Source: Vombatus ursinus (lineage: Eukaryota > Chordata > Mammalia > Diprotodontia > Vombatidae). From it: a stretch of 64,000 bases of DNA. A program made the translations under genes and the position numbers. The stretch is taken from contig NW_020954570.1 of NCBI RefSeq assembly GCF_900497805.2, forward strand, positions 9,642,586 to 9,706,585, in the 5' to 3' direction. Below, in pieces: positions 34,364-44,119 of this stretch. The notes beneath the pieces were generated by a model. That model worked only from the letters and a program-made list of their open reading frames with translations. It ran no database searches and had not been told where the DNA came from. Numbering within the stretch: position 1 is the first letter of the stretch; the number at the start of each line of letters is the position of its first letter.

Positions 34364-34672
34364 AAAAATGAAGCATTTTTATTATTTCCTGCTTAGCTCT
34401 CATGGAGGTCAGGAAATAACATTTATTATATCTATTGTATTAAAATACAAGGGTTGAATTAGGGATAAAAAGGGAAAAAAATAAAAGATATGTTTTCTGG
34501 TCCTAAATCTAATTGGGTAAATAAATAAAGTATACACAATTAAAACAACACAAAATAACATCTTAGGAAGTGCAAATTCAGATAGTACATATTGAGTATA
34601 TATGTTCAGACAGGATCAAAAAAGAATCATCTGTGAATAGGTGGTAATAACAATAGATGATATTTGAATAAT
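34364..34672 (+). repeat. Duplicated segment A, left copy
   Basis: About 309 bases that recur almost unchanged at 35240-35544 in the same orientation. The text begins aaaaatgaagcatttttatt and ends tatttgaataat. It is not a repeat family that I recognise, so the copy looks like a local duplication. Confidence 0.95.
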
Positions 34673-35094
34673 GTTTTTTTTTTAAGTTTTGTAATGTGCT
34701 TTCCATATCTTATTTCATTTGCTCTTGGAAACATACTGAGGCTCATCAGAATGGAAGCCCTTTGAGGTTAAGGATCCTTTTTGCCTTTGTTTGTATTCCC
34801 AACTCTTAATAAGTGATTATTTGAAGTTAGAGAAAGTTTCCTAGAAAAAAAAATGGGTAAATTCTAGCACTGAAAGAATGGTAAATAGAGACAGAAGGGA
34901 TGTGCACAACATTGGCAGTGTATAGAGTGACCCACAATATAGGACAGGGCCCAAAATAAGAAATTATTGGGTGGGATAGGAGGCAGAAAGCAGGTTATTG
35001 AGAAATGTTTGGTGACAGAGGAAAAGGAGAATATTCAATATGAGGTTTTGGAGCATCTGCTACTTACCAAAGCCTACTATATGTAGGTACTTCC

Positions 35095-35160
35095 ATAAGC
35101 AGTAGTAGTTGAAGTATAAGTAGTAGTAATAGTAGTAGAAGAAGTAGTAGTAATAATAAC
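35095..35160. repeat. (AGT)n/(AAT)n impure trinucleotide tract
   Basis: Imperfect agtagt, agaagt and aataat units, about 65 bases, directly before the left half of a split MIR. Confidence 0.85.
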
Positions 35161-35236
35161 TAATATTTATATAGTGTTTACTATGTGCCAGGCACTGTGC
35201 TAACTGCTTTATAATTATTATCTCATTTGGTCTTCA
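35150..35236 (+). mobile_element. MIR, left half of a split element
   Basis: tttactatgtgccaggcact followed by attatctcatttggtcttc is the 5'/middle part of MIR. It stops abruptly; its continuation is at 35759, after a foreign block. Confidence 0.75.
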
Positions 35237-35239
35237 TTC

Positions 35240-35544
35240 AAAAATGAAGCATTTTTATTATTTCCTGCTTAGCTCTCATGGAGGTCAGGAAATAACATTT
35301 ATTATATCTATTGTATTAAAATACAAGGGTTGAATTAGGGATAAAAAGGGAAAAAAATAAAAGATATATTTTCTGGTCCTAAATCTAATTGGGTAAATAA
35401 ATAAAGCATACACAATTAAAACAACTCAAAGTAACATCTTCAAAATTCAGATAGTACATATTGAGTATATATGTTTAGAGGGGATCAAAAAGGAATCATC
35501 TGTGAATAGGTGGTAATAATAACAATAAATGACATTTGAATAAT
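35240..35544 (+). repeat. Duplicated segment A, right copy (inserted in MIR)
   Basis: Near-identical to 34364-34672, with scattered substitutions and one deletion of about 9 bases (near 35440). It abuts the inverted segment B at 35546. Confidence 0.95.
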
Positions 35545-35545
35545 A

Positions 35546-35758
35546 TGAAGATATGTCTGGGATAGGAATAGGAAGAGACACACGAGGGTAACTTAATTTA
35601 CTAGTTAACTAAAGAGACAGAAAAGGCAGTAAGAGACCAAAGGAGTAGTCAGCTTTGGCCAGTTCTCCCTTAGTCCCTTTCAGGAAGCCTATCAGAGTAA
35701 AAGCAATCGCCTCAGCGATGTGGATGCGAAGAAGGTTTAGGAGGGACCATCGGAGCCC
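35546..35758 (-). repeat. Inverted copy of promoter-side segment B
   Basis: Reverse complement of 36759-36972 over about 213 bases at high identity; for example tcgcctcagcgatgtggatg matches catccacatcgctgaggcga. The source lies in the CpG-bearing block upstream of the FBN2-like exon 1. Confidence 0.95.
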
Positions 35759-35872
35759 CATCCTTTACAGAAGAGTAAACTGAGACAGAGTTTAAGGGAC
35801 TTGCTCAACTAGTAAGTGTCTGAGGCTGAATTTGAACTCAAGACTTCGCACTGTACTACCAGCTTTCTTGTA
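35759..35872 (+). mobile_element. MIR, right half of a split element
   Basis: tcctttacagaagagtaaac, agtaagtgtctgaggctgaa and tttgaactcaagacttcgca form the 3' half of a MIR/MAR1-type SINE. About 35 bases of consensus are missing between the two halves, so the insertion event also deleted target DNA. Confidence 0.75.
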
Positions 35873-36010
35873 AAATGAATAAATTGAAAGGCCTTGGGTT
35901 GCTTTTAAATTTTATCATCAAAACTACTGTTTTATCCCAGACGATGTTTCTTTACTTAACCTCACTCTGTTAAAAACTGAGAGAAACAGATAAATCTTAA
36001 TATCTACAAT

Positions 36011-36053
36011 CTCTCTCTCTCTCTCTCTCTTTTTTTTTTTTTTTTTTTTTTTA
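36011..36053. repeat. (CT)n followed by a T run
   Basis: About 10 ct units then 22 t, ending ttacag. Simple sequence. Confidence 0.95.
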
Positions 36054-36359
36054 CAGTTAATTGCCTGTCCAAGACATTCTGGCAAATTTAGCTTTCTAAA
36101 TAGTTAATCTGAACAATTCATGTCAAGAAAACAAAACACGCATACTCATTTTATGTCTACATACATATATAACTCAAAGTAGAGTTTTTGGCATAAACTC
36201 TCCAAATAGTCATAACTTCACAGTCTTTCTTGTTTTTGTATTCAGAGGAGCATGAGTTCCTGGTTGGCAGTGTTGTTGTTGTTTTTTTTTTTTTCCTGAA
36301 ATAGCCAAGGGAAAGAACTTGGACTTTCAGTAAGGGGGACACACCGTCACACCCCCTAC

Positions 36360-37990
36360 ACACCCCCTCCCTTGAGCATGCGCATACATTCTTCTCCGTC
36401 CCCCCCTCCCCCAGCTGCTCTAGAGGCTTTTTGGAATTACTAAGTCACACACCCGCTCCCCGGGAGTTTTTTCAATCCTGCAAAGAGCTCAGAATGAAGC
36501 CTCTCATTCATAAGCGAGGCGGGGCATGGGAATAACGTGGCAGAACTTAATTTGGCCATGATCCTTTCCTGATGGGTCTGCGCGTATCTCTTCCTCTTCC
36601 CCCTCCCCCCGCCATCCTCTCTCCCACTTCCTATCTCCCCAATCAGTGCAAAAGCCTGAAAATCGTGAAAACGCCAATGCAAAGGGACTACAATCACGGG
36701 ACAGCAGAGTGGCTGTGAACCACAACCCGAGGAGGGGTAGCTCAGGGACTAAAGGAACGGGCTCCGATGGTCCCTCCTAAACCTTCTTCGCATCCACATC
36801 GCTGAGGCGATTGCTTTTACACTGATAGGCTTCCTGAAAGGGACTAAGGGAGAACTGGCCAAAGCTGACTACTCCTTTGGTCTCTTAACTGCCTTTTCTG
36901 TCTCTTTAGTTAACTAGTAAGTTAAGTTACCCTCGTGCATCTCTTCCTATTCCCATCCCAGACATATCTTCAATCTCTTGTTCTACCCCAAACCACCTCT
37001 TTCCAGTCCTTCATTTTCCTTCATCATTTTCTCTCCCATCAATATACACCAATCCTTCCTCCTAAACTTTTTTTTCCAGATTCCCGTTTCTCCGCCAAAT
37101 CTTTTAGCTCTCCTTGGTTTCCTTTCCTAGCCACTGCGTTTCCCAAATTCATCTCTCCTTTTAATCCCTCTCCCCCTCCCCATCTCTTCTTTATTTCTTT
37201 TTCCCTCCCCCAACCTCTCCATCCCACCCCTCCTCCGGCCCCGCGTGTTCGGGGCTGCACTCCTGGACCCCGGTGACGGCAGTCAGTCTTGGCTAAGATC
37301 CCTTCTCCTCCCATCCTTCATCTCCTTCTCTGTCCTGGCTCTTTGGCGTTCCGTGCACTAGAGCATCCTTAGGCTTCGTGTGCTGCCGCTGCCTCCGCTG
37401 CCGCCCAGACAGTGCAGCGAAGACATTTGATTCCACATACCACTTGTGGAGCCTTTTACTGTCTGAAGACGATTCTGAACATTTCCCCCTTGGGTTATTG
37501 TTGTTGTTGTCTTTGCTGTTGTTTTCAAACACTGTCTCAACTGGGAGGAAACCAATTGACCCTGCCTCCTTGTCCACTTCTTAATTTTTAGTTTTAAGCG
37601 TTTTAGAATTTTTTTTTTTGGCTTAGTAATTTTTATTCTACAGCTGCAATCCATTTTTGTTATTTTCCACTCCTCGGGTGGTGGTTCTTTCGGGTTTTAT
37701 TGCTGGGGTGATTATCCTCAGGAAGGGAAAAACCAACCAAGAAGAACTTGGCCAGGAATCGACGTCTAAATGAGAGTTATACTTGAGCCTGTTCTGAAAA
37801 CGAAGGGAAGCCGGGTGAGGGATGGCAAGATAGCTGTCGCACGATTCACTGCCCCTGTGGAAGGAAAGGAGGTCAAGCAAAAAGGCCCTGGGCCTAAGTC
37901 GCATTGCTTTCCTTGGAGTAGAATGATTACTATATATTTTTTTAAGTAATCATTGGATTTTTATCACTGCTGTCTGGCCTCCCATGCTTC
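36360..37990 (+). promoter_or_regulatory. CpG-bearing 5' flank of the FBN2-like copy
   Basis: GC-richer and CpG-bearing DNA leads into the FBN2-like start codon at 38010. Motifs seen: an NRF1-like gcatgcgcata at 36376-36386; a TRE-like taagtca at 36440-36446; a ggcggggc Sp1-type box near 36519-36526; and long C/T-rich tracts at 36590-36640 and 37140-37240. No TATA box is evident near the ATG. Several short open frames here (for example the minus strand at 37358-37654) look like chance products of biased composition. Transcription is not shown by the sequence. Segment 36759-36972 was copied, inverted, to 35546-35758. Confidence 0.5.
36759..36972 (+). repeat. Segment B, presumed source of the inverted copy
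   Basis: Reads gggctccgatggtccctcct through catcccagacatatcttca. It sits in continuous promoter-like DNA, so it is the likely original, with 35546-35758 the derived copy. Confidence 0.85.
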
Positions 37991-38009
37991 AGCACTTTGC
38001 GTTTTCAGA

Positions 38010-38268
38010 ATGGGGGGACAACGGTGGTTCTGTTTGCAACCTTGTTTTGTGTGGTTGGGATTCCTTTTGGACACAGGGTGCAGTTAGCCGCAGGCAGCAC
38101 TTGTAGCAGCCGCCGCTGCCACCTCTGAAGTAACTTCAGCGTCCACCTCTACAGGTCGGCTCCAGCTGGGCTTGACGGCATCCACCCTGCCCTGGAGTGT
38201 TTGGAGGAGGGCGCGGTGTTTCCTTACAGCTGCCGCTGCAGGCGAGGCCGGCAGGATTTGCTAAGGGT
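38010..38268 (+). pseudogene. FBN2P: FBN2-like exon 1 (signal peptide and furin-site region)
   Basis: The ATG at 38010 opens MGGQRWFCLQPCFVWLGFLL, which aligns with the fibrillin-2 signal peptide MGRRRRLCLQLYFLWLGCVV: same CLQ, W-L-G and spacing. A TAG at 38085-38087 closes the frame after 25 codons. Later, 38228-38266 encodes SCRCRRGRQDLLR in another frame. This matches RVRRRGQQDVLRG, the region around the N-terminal furin cleavage site RxRR, so at least one frameshift lies between. The proline-rich part between them is poorly conserved. After aaggg at 38267 similarity fades; no clear exon 1 donor is identified. Host exon decay, not a functional start. Confidence 0.75.
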
Positions 38269-38289
38269 AGGCAGACACCACTCCACCTC

Positions 38290-39015
38290 TGACGTTTCTG
38301 TCCCTTGGCCCCAACTGAACGTTAGCTTGGTTTAATGGTACCGTGCTTCTCCTCTCCAGACCCTCGACCTTTTTTCCTTTCTATTGCCAGTTGTTCTGTC
38401 TGTCTTTCCTAAACTTCAAAGTAGTTCATATGGAAATTCTCCACCTTTCATTTCCCACAAACAAATATAGCATTAAGTGGAGTGAGTTTGTTTGGAATAA
38501 ATAGCTTCCCCCTAGGTTATTGACAGCATGTACAGAATTTCAGTTTCTGGCTCTCTTCCCATCTACACATTGATTCCCACTCCAAAAAGTAATTCAAGTA
38601 CTGTTTTTTTTTTCATCCTTTCCCTTCTTGTTAATATAAAACTATTAATCTATGATTACAGCTATCTTCATGTATATTGTACATGCTTGTTTCCTACAAG
38701 CCACATGTATGATTCCAATACTACTGCTGTCCCGAATGGAAAACATTCCCAGGAAGAAATCAGTGGATTGTCCGTAAATGTCCTATGGCATTTATAACCT
38801 AGAAATAGCCAACTCAAACTGACTTCTCAGGTTTTTCTTTTCTTAGTCATTGTTAAAAAACATCATGGGAAAGTTTGATAACTCTGGTTGTCCTTGGGAA
38901 TAAGTAGCCAAATTTCTTGGGTTGTGGCTCCACATTACATTTGAATAAGTAGTAAAGCAATTTCTATTTAGAACTCTAATTCTTTACTCAAAATTCAAAT
39001 GAAGAACAGGAAACA
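38290..39015. other. Intron-like stretch, no exon seen
   Basis: Single-copy-looking DNA downstream of exon 1. The 89-codon open frame at 38528-38797 has no recognisable domain. No FBN2 exon 2 (the first cysteine-rich EGF region) was found. Confidence 0.4.
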
Positions 39016-39017
39016 TA

Positions 39018-39208
39018 GTTCAGTGGCATTTGACTTTTCGTGATCCCATTTTAGGATTTTCTTGGCAAAGATACTGAATTGCTTTGCCATTTCTTTTTCC
39101 AGCTCATTTTACAATTGAGGAAACTGAGACAAACTGGGTTAAGTGACTTGCCCAGGGTCACACAGCTAATAAGTGTCTGAGGTTGGATTTGAACTCAGGA
39201 TGATGAGT
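39018..39208 (+). mobile_element. MAR1-type CORE-SINE
   Basis: attttcttggcaaagatact, gaggaaactgagacaaactg, gacttgcccagggtcacaca and taagtgtctgaggttggatt follow the MAR1 order. The final head-complement part is missing. Confidence 0.8.
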
Positions 39209-39209
39209 T

Positions 39210-40911
39210 TTATAACCATAAAAGTTTCAAATGGATAGCTGGAATTTCTGTATATTCAGTATGCAAAATGAAGTTGAGAAATAAGATAATTACCTAGATT
39301 ATTGAGGTTCTTCAAATCACTTATATCTAATAAATGAGATATGACATCAAAATATTTTTAGCTGAATTATCTTAAAAATAGTCTGATTTCATTTAGATGA
39401 AGCCTACATATGATGGAATTTTCTAGAAAGTCTAGGCTTATTTGCATACCTCATTTTTCTATCCCTACTCTAGTTACATTTTAATGATCTGCCATAGATA
39501 GGCAAGATTTATTCTATTGGTCATACCTGATATTATACTGACAAGCTTTATTATTGACCCAGATTGTCAAAACAAAGAACAAAAAATCTTCCAAATAATC
39601 TACTTTTGTGTTAATAAACTTTTGAACTAATTTTCTAACAAGCCAACTCCCATAGGTAAGTCTCCAAAGTATGTCTCTTTGAACTTCACTTTTTAATTAG
39701 ATGACACATCTACAGATGTAACATTAACTATTTTGAGTTCTGATTTTTCACTTGCCAAAATGCATTTTTTAGCATACCGAATTCTGATTTGAGAACTCAT
39801 TTTTGTATATACAATGTGCTATTATGCAGTGTTTTGTTCCCGTAAGTCTACAAATTAAATATAAATCAAAATTTCACCTAATCTCTTTGGGTTTATTATT
39901 ATAGCATGGACAAATTTCTCATGTTCATTCATGGCAAGATGTACTGAATGTGATATATTCTTTTAGAGCCAATCTTGATTTTACATTTGACCTTGACATT
40001 CTGTGAAGAAAAAAAGTGTGTGTGTGTGTGAGTGAGAGAGAGAGAGAGAGAGAGTGAGGATTAATGAATGAATGAATGAATGAATGGATGGATGGATGAA
40101 TGAAGTTTGTAGTGATTTTAAGGCCAAATTCTGACATGATTTTGTTACTCTCAACTTTGACCATTTCCAATGAAATTTTGATGGGACAATAAGATTCTTT
40201 ATAATGTTCTATTTATTAATTTATGAAGACTGTACCTATCAAAATACTTGGAGGAAATGCAGAAATAGTGAACTCTTGCACCTTCCTAATATCTCAGTCA
40301 ATTAAGTTAATATGTAGGATCATTAAAGTATCATCTAAGAAAATGGGAATTGAGGAAACATGATGACATACTTGTGCTTCATAAATGTGATTGTTGATTA
40401 ACTGATCTAGAGTCAAAGCCTAGGTTAAACTTTAGACATCGATTTCATTTATTTATTATTTTTTACATCAGATCTGTGGTTTTATAGATGTAGGTAACAC
40501 TCACACAGGGAACTCTCAAGTGAGGAACTGCCAATGCAGAGAAAAATCTGTTCTACAACTGTCAAAATGATGATATTAAAATATACATACTATTTAGATT
40601 TTAGATAGTTTGGTATTGGTGAGTCTTCAGAAAAATTAGCTAGATTTTGAAAGGAAAATATATCTGTTAAAATTTAGAAACAGTTTTCTTTCATTAGTCT
40701 TTAATTAATGAAGCATTGACTTCATTAAATTGAAGAATGGTTATATGCTAGGATAGAATGGAATTTCTGAGATTGAATACCCTTATTTTACAAATGAGGA
40801 ACTAGGCCAGTGGTGTAACTTGATAATAAGAGAGAAAACTAGAATAGGAACCCATGTGTTCTGACCCCTATCTCATCATTCTTTCAGTATTTCTAAGCTA
40901 TCTCTATTTTT
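39210..40911. other. AT-rich stretch, no exon or named repeat
   Basis: Carries the compound microsatellite at 40013-40105; otherwise nothing I can name. No FBN2 exon was seen on either strand. Confidence 0.4.
40013..40105. repeat. Compound microsatellite (GT)n(GA)n(GAAT)n(GGAT)n
   Basis: Successive runs: gt x8, ga/gagt x12, then tgaa tetranucleotides x5-6 and tgga x3. Such compound runs mutate fast and are useful markers. Confidence 0.95.
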
Positions 40912-40925
40912 CAAGATTTGTTTTC

Positions 40926-41655
40926 ATTTATTTTTTTTGAATGTAAACAGTTCAACTTTAATAAGTCCTTTATGATTTCTCTTTCCTGTTTATCTTTTCA
41001 TGCTTCTCTTGAGTCTTGTATTTGAAATTCAAATTTTCTATTCAGCTCTGATCTTTTCATCAAGAATGCTTGAAAATACTCTATTTCACTGAATTCCCAT
41101 TTTCCCCTTGAAGGATTATACTCAGTGTTGCTGGGTAGGTGATTCATGGTTGTGATCCTAGTTCCTTTGACCTCTGGAATAGCATATTCCAAGCCATCCA
41201 GTCCCTTAATGTAGAAGCTGCTAAATCTTGTGTTATCCTGATTGTGTTTCCACAATACTTGAATTGTTCCTTTCTGGCTGCTTGCAATATTTTCTCCTTG
41301 ACCTGGGAACTCTGGAATTTGGCTATAATATTCCTAGGAATTTTCCTTTGGGAATCTCTTTCAGGAGGTGGTAAGTGAATTCTTTCAAGCTCTATTTTAC
41401 CCTCTGGTTCCAGAATATCAGGGCAGTTTTCCTTGATAATTTCTTGAAAGATGATGTCTAGGCTCTTTCTTTTTTGATCATGGCTTTCAGGTAGTCCGAT
41501 GATTTTTAAATTATCTCTCCTGGAAATGTTTTCCAGGTCAGTTGTTTTTCCAATGAGATATTTTACATTGCCTTCTATTTATTCATTCTTTTGGTTTTGT
41601 TTTATAATTTTTTGATTCCTCATAAAGTCATTAGCTTCCATTTGCTCTATTCTAA
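40926..41655 (-). mobile_element. L1 ORF1 fragment, 3' member of the chimera
   Basis: The minus strand encodes the ORF1 C-terminal domain; the frame at 40998-41255 contains NTRFSSFYIKGLDGLEYAIP and SEIEYFQAFLMKRSE. This parallels the ORF1 at 25297-25596. An A-rich tail (T-rich on the + strand, 40927-40938) follows directly after ORF1, so the RNA ended just past ORF1. At 41655 the L1 text breaks inside the region encoding the coiled coil. Confidence 0.8.
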
Positions 41656-41664
41656 TTTTTTTTT

Positions 41665-43722
41665 CAGTCAAAGACAGGGTTTATTAGAACATCTGTCATA
41701 TTGGGCAAACTCTTCAGGAGTCTGAACATTAGTAAGATATTGGTTAGATTATAAGAATCTGAGCAGTGGCTAGATTGTAAGAATCTGATGGAGCCTAGAT
41801 AGGATTAAGGGTGGGAAGTGGCCTGGGGCCATAGAGAGGTAAGACAATGGAGGGCTAGGCTAGGTTAAGGGTAACAAAGCCAAGCACAGGCTGCATCCAG
41901 GGAACAACGGGGGGACATTGGCTGGTACCTGCTGTTTGCTACCAGCTGTAGGTGAATGGCCTGTAGTCTGGAAGACAGAAATCTAACAGAAAAGACTGCA
42001 GGGCCCAGATATAAAGCAGGGACTAGATTTAGAACCCAAATACGAGAGGATAAAACATCCTTAGTCTGTTTGGATTCACATAATTCAGTTTTCCAACCAT
42101 ACAATATCAAATCCACCTCATAGCCAGACTCAGGAATAGCCAGGTGGGTAACATTCCCTTTCAAAGGAATGTAATGGGGAAACTGAGCCAGGAGGATCCC
42201 ATCTTAGACTGAGGCTAAAATTGTCCTCTCAACTTTTCCCAATGCTGACTTCCCACCACTATCACATTCTCTCTGAGTAGCTTGTGGCATGTCTCAGATG
42301 GTGGATTATTGATTTATCGATGGATTATTAAGATCCATTAGACAACTCAAAATAAAATCCCATGAGCTTTTACCTCACACAGCAAGTTTCTCTAATCACA
42401 GTTCAGGAAAAACTTTTCCAGGATTTACATCTCAAACTTAAATTTGTCCTAGTGTAAAAAGCCAATCATTAGAGATTATTTCTATATACTTGCAAATTCT
42501 CAGCAAGACAAAACCCAAACACGCTTTTTGCAAGTTTACACATTAAAACAATAACCAACAATAGCCAAATTATTTTAGCGATAACCAAATTATGAAAAGT
42601 TGCTTGACCTGATACAAAAAGTTCACCAATTTGAAACTTGAAACAAACCTGTTACCAACAGGTGACTTCAATTTTGTTAAATGCATTTCCAGATTACTTT
42701 ACACAGAGGATCAACATTTCATTAACAGTTGAAACTACAACTTTAAAAAGTGTGCTTACCCAAGTTTGGATATTAGCCTCTTTACCTTGAGCAGGATGTT
42801 CTGAACCTGGGTGATGCTTCCAGTCAAATATAGCCGTAGGGCCCAAGGCCATTGCCAGGGGGGGCCCAGGTTGTAGCTGCTGCCCCTCCCCCCTCCTTCC
42901 TTTCCCAGGTTAGGAAGGATGAAATCAAACGTGAGGGGTAAAGGGTGAAACTCTCTTCTCCTATGAGAGGGGTTCACACATACCCTCTTGACTCAAGGGA
43001 AGGGAGTGGGAGAAAGGAGTGACCAGGGTTGTAAGGAGGAGTTTCAAAACTCCTCAATGACAAAACCTCCAGAATCTGCCAAGATATTTTTAGCTGTTCT
43101 AACTTTTCCCTGTAACCTCCATTAAGGAGGATTCAGAGGTGTAGAGGGAAGGGAATAAGTAAGCCTCAGGGAACCAAAAAGCAACTGCTGTTTCCCCCAA
43201 TTCCCTATCACGGAGAGAATTGACAGAATTGGGCATACACTTCCAGATAGGGCATGCATCCTTGTTTTCTATGCTGCAGAAGGTGTACCCAGGTCCATGG
43301 CCTCAAATTCACCCAGTGGACTGACAGCCTAAGAATGTTAGGATGAGTATGAGATGCCCTCGTAACTGTCTGCCTGAAAAACACCTCTAAGCCTTGGTGC
43401 TTGGAGAGAGACCCCAACTTCAGAGCAAGAAAGGAGGGGTGGGGGAGGCTTACATACCTTCCAGTCTTGGCTGGAGAAGAACTTGGGGTTAGACAGTTTC
43501 CCTGTATGGGCCATCAAAATGTTGTGGTTTAGGGCTGCTGGGACCTCAAAATCACAACATAAGGGTCCTGCCTGAAAGAATTCGAACCAAGTCTTCTTTC
43601 AGCCAAAGACAAGGTTTATTAGAACATCAGTCATATTGGGCAGACTCTTAAGGAGTCTGAACATTAGTAAGCTATTGATTAGTAAGAATCTGAGCAGTGG
43701 CTAGATTTTAAGAATCTAAGCC
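41665..43722 (-). mobile_element. Endogenous retrovirus copy of processed type (R-U5 ... U3-R)
   Basis: A marsupial ERV fossil, minus orientation. The left LTR-like part (41665-42231) begins at its U3 end with TGAGAGGACAAT and stops in R just after an AATAAA signal, lacking U5. The right part (43520-43722) has R and U5 but no U3. The two share about 130 bases of R (for example gagtctgaacattagtaag). A primer-binding-like region adjoins at 43500-43519 and a purine tract at 42232-42245. The internal part is only about 1.3 kb, with no recognisable gag, pol or env; it is broken or non-autonomous. R-first and R-last ends are what an RNA copy, not a normal provirus, shows. Confidence 0.7.
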
Positions 43723-43739
43723 CAAGATTTGTTTTCTTA

Positions 43740-44110
43740 AGAATATAATTGGCCCCACTCCAATTCCATTTTTATTTTTTGTTATATTTTTGGAAGGTAA
43801 AGCAGCTAACAATTATAGCTATTGATTTGTATGTGTTGAGACAGCATATATGTGCTATTTATGCATTTTACTCAGTAAAGTAAGAATGTTCCTGAGCTAT
43901 TTTAGTGACTCAGAAGTTGTGTGCATAGGTGCTCATGTTACCTGCCCCTATTTCTCTGTTATATTTACTCTGTAACATTATGTGAACAGGAGAGTTTGGT
44001 AATAAATGCAAAGGACATGAAATTTAACCTGTATTAAGGATGGGACTACTCTTCAGTATGAATGGGAAGGTAATAACTAACAACAGAGAAAACTAAATTG
44101 CTCAACACTT
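43740..44110. other. Unassigned stretch, no exon seen
   Basis: AT-rich DNA right of the chimeric insertion. No gene or repeat identified. Confidence 0.35.
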
Positions 44111-44119
44111 AATTTGCTT

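Larger units (their letters stand above)
40926..43722 (-). mobile_element. Chimeric retroposed insertion: ERV RNA copy joined to L1 ORF1
   Basis: The perfect 14-bp repeat caagatttgttttc flanks the block (40912-40925 and 43723-43736). Inside, on the minus strand from 5' (right) to 3' (left): an ERV-type R-U5 segment, a short internal part, a U3-R segment ending in an A run, then the C-terminal half of L1 ORF1 ending in an A-rich tail. One target duplication around both parts implies a single LINE-driven insertion, most simply an L1 reverse transcriptase that switched from an L1 RNA to an ERV RNA. Confidence 0.7.

Noticed and set aside
40013-40105. CRISPR-like or tandem gene array
   Set aside because: It is a compound microsatellite with units of 2-4 bases and no spacers.
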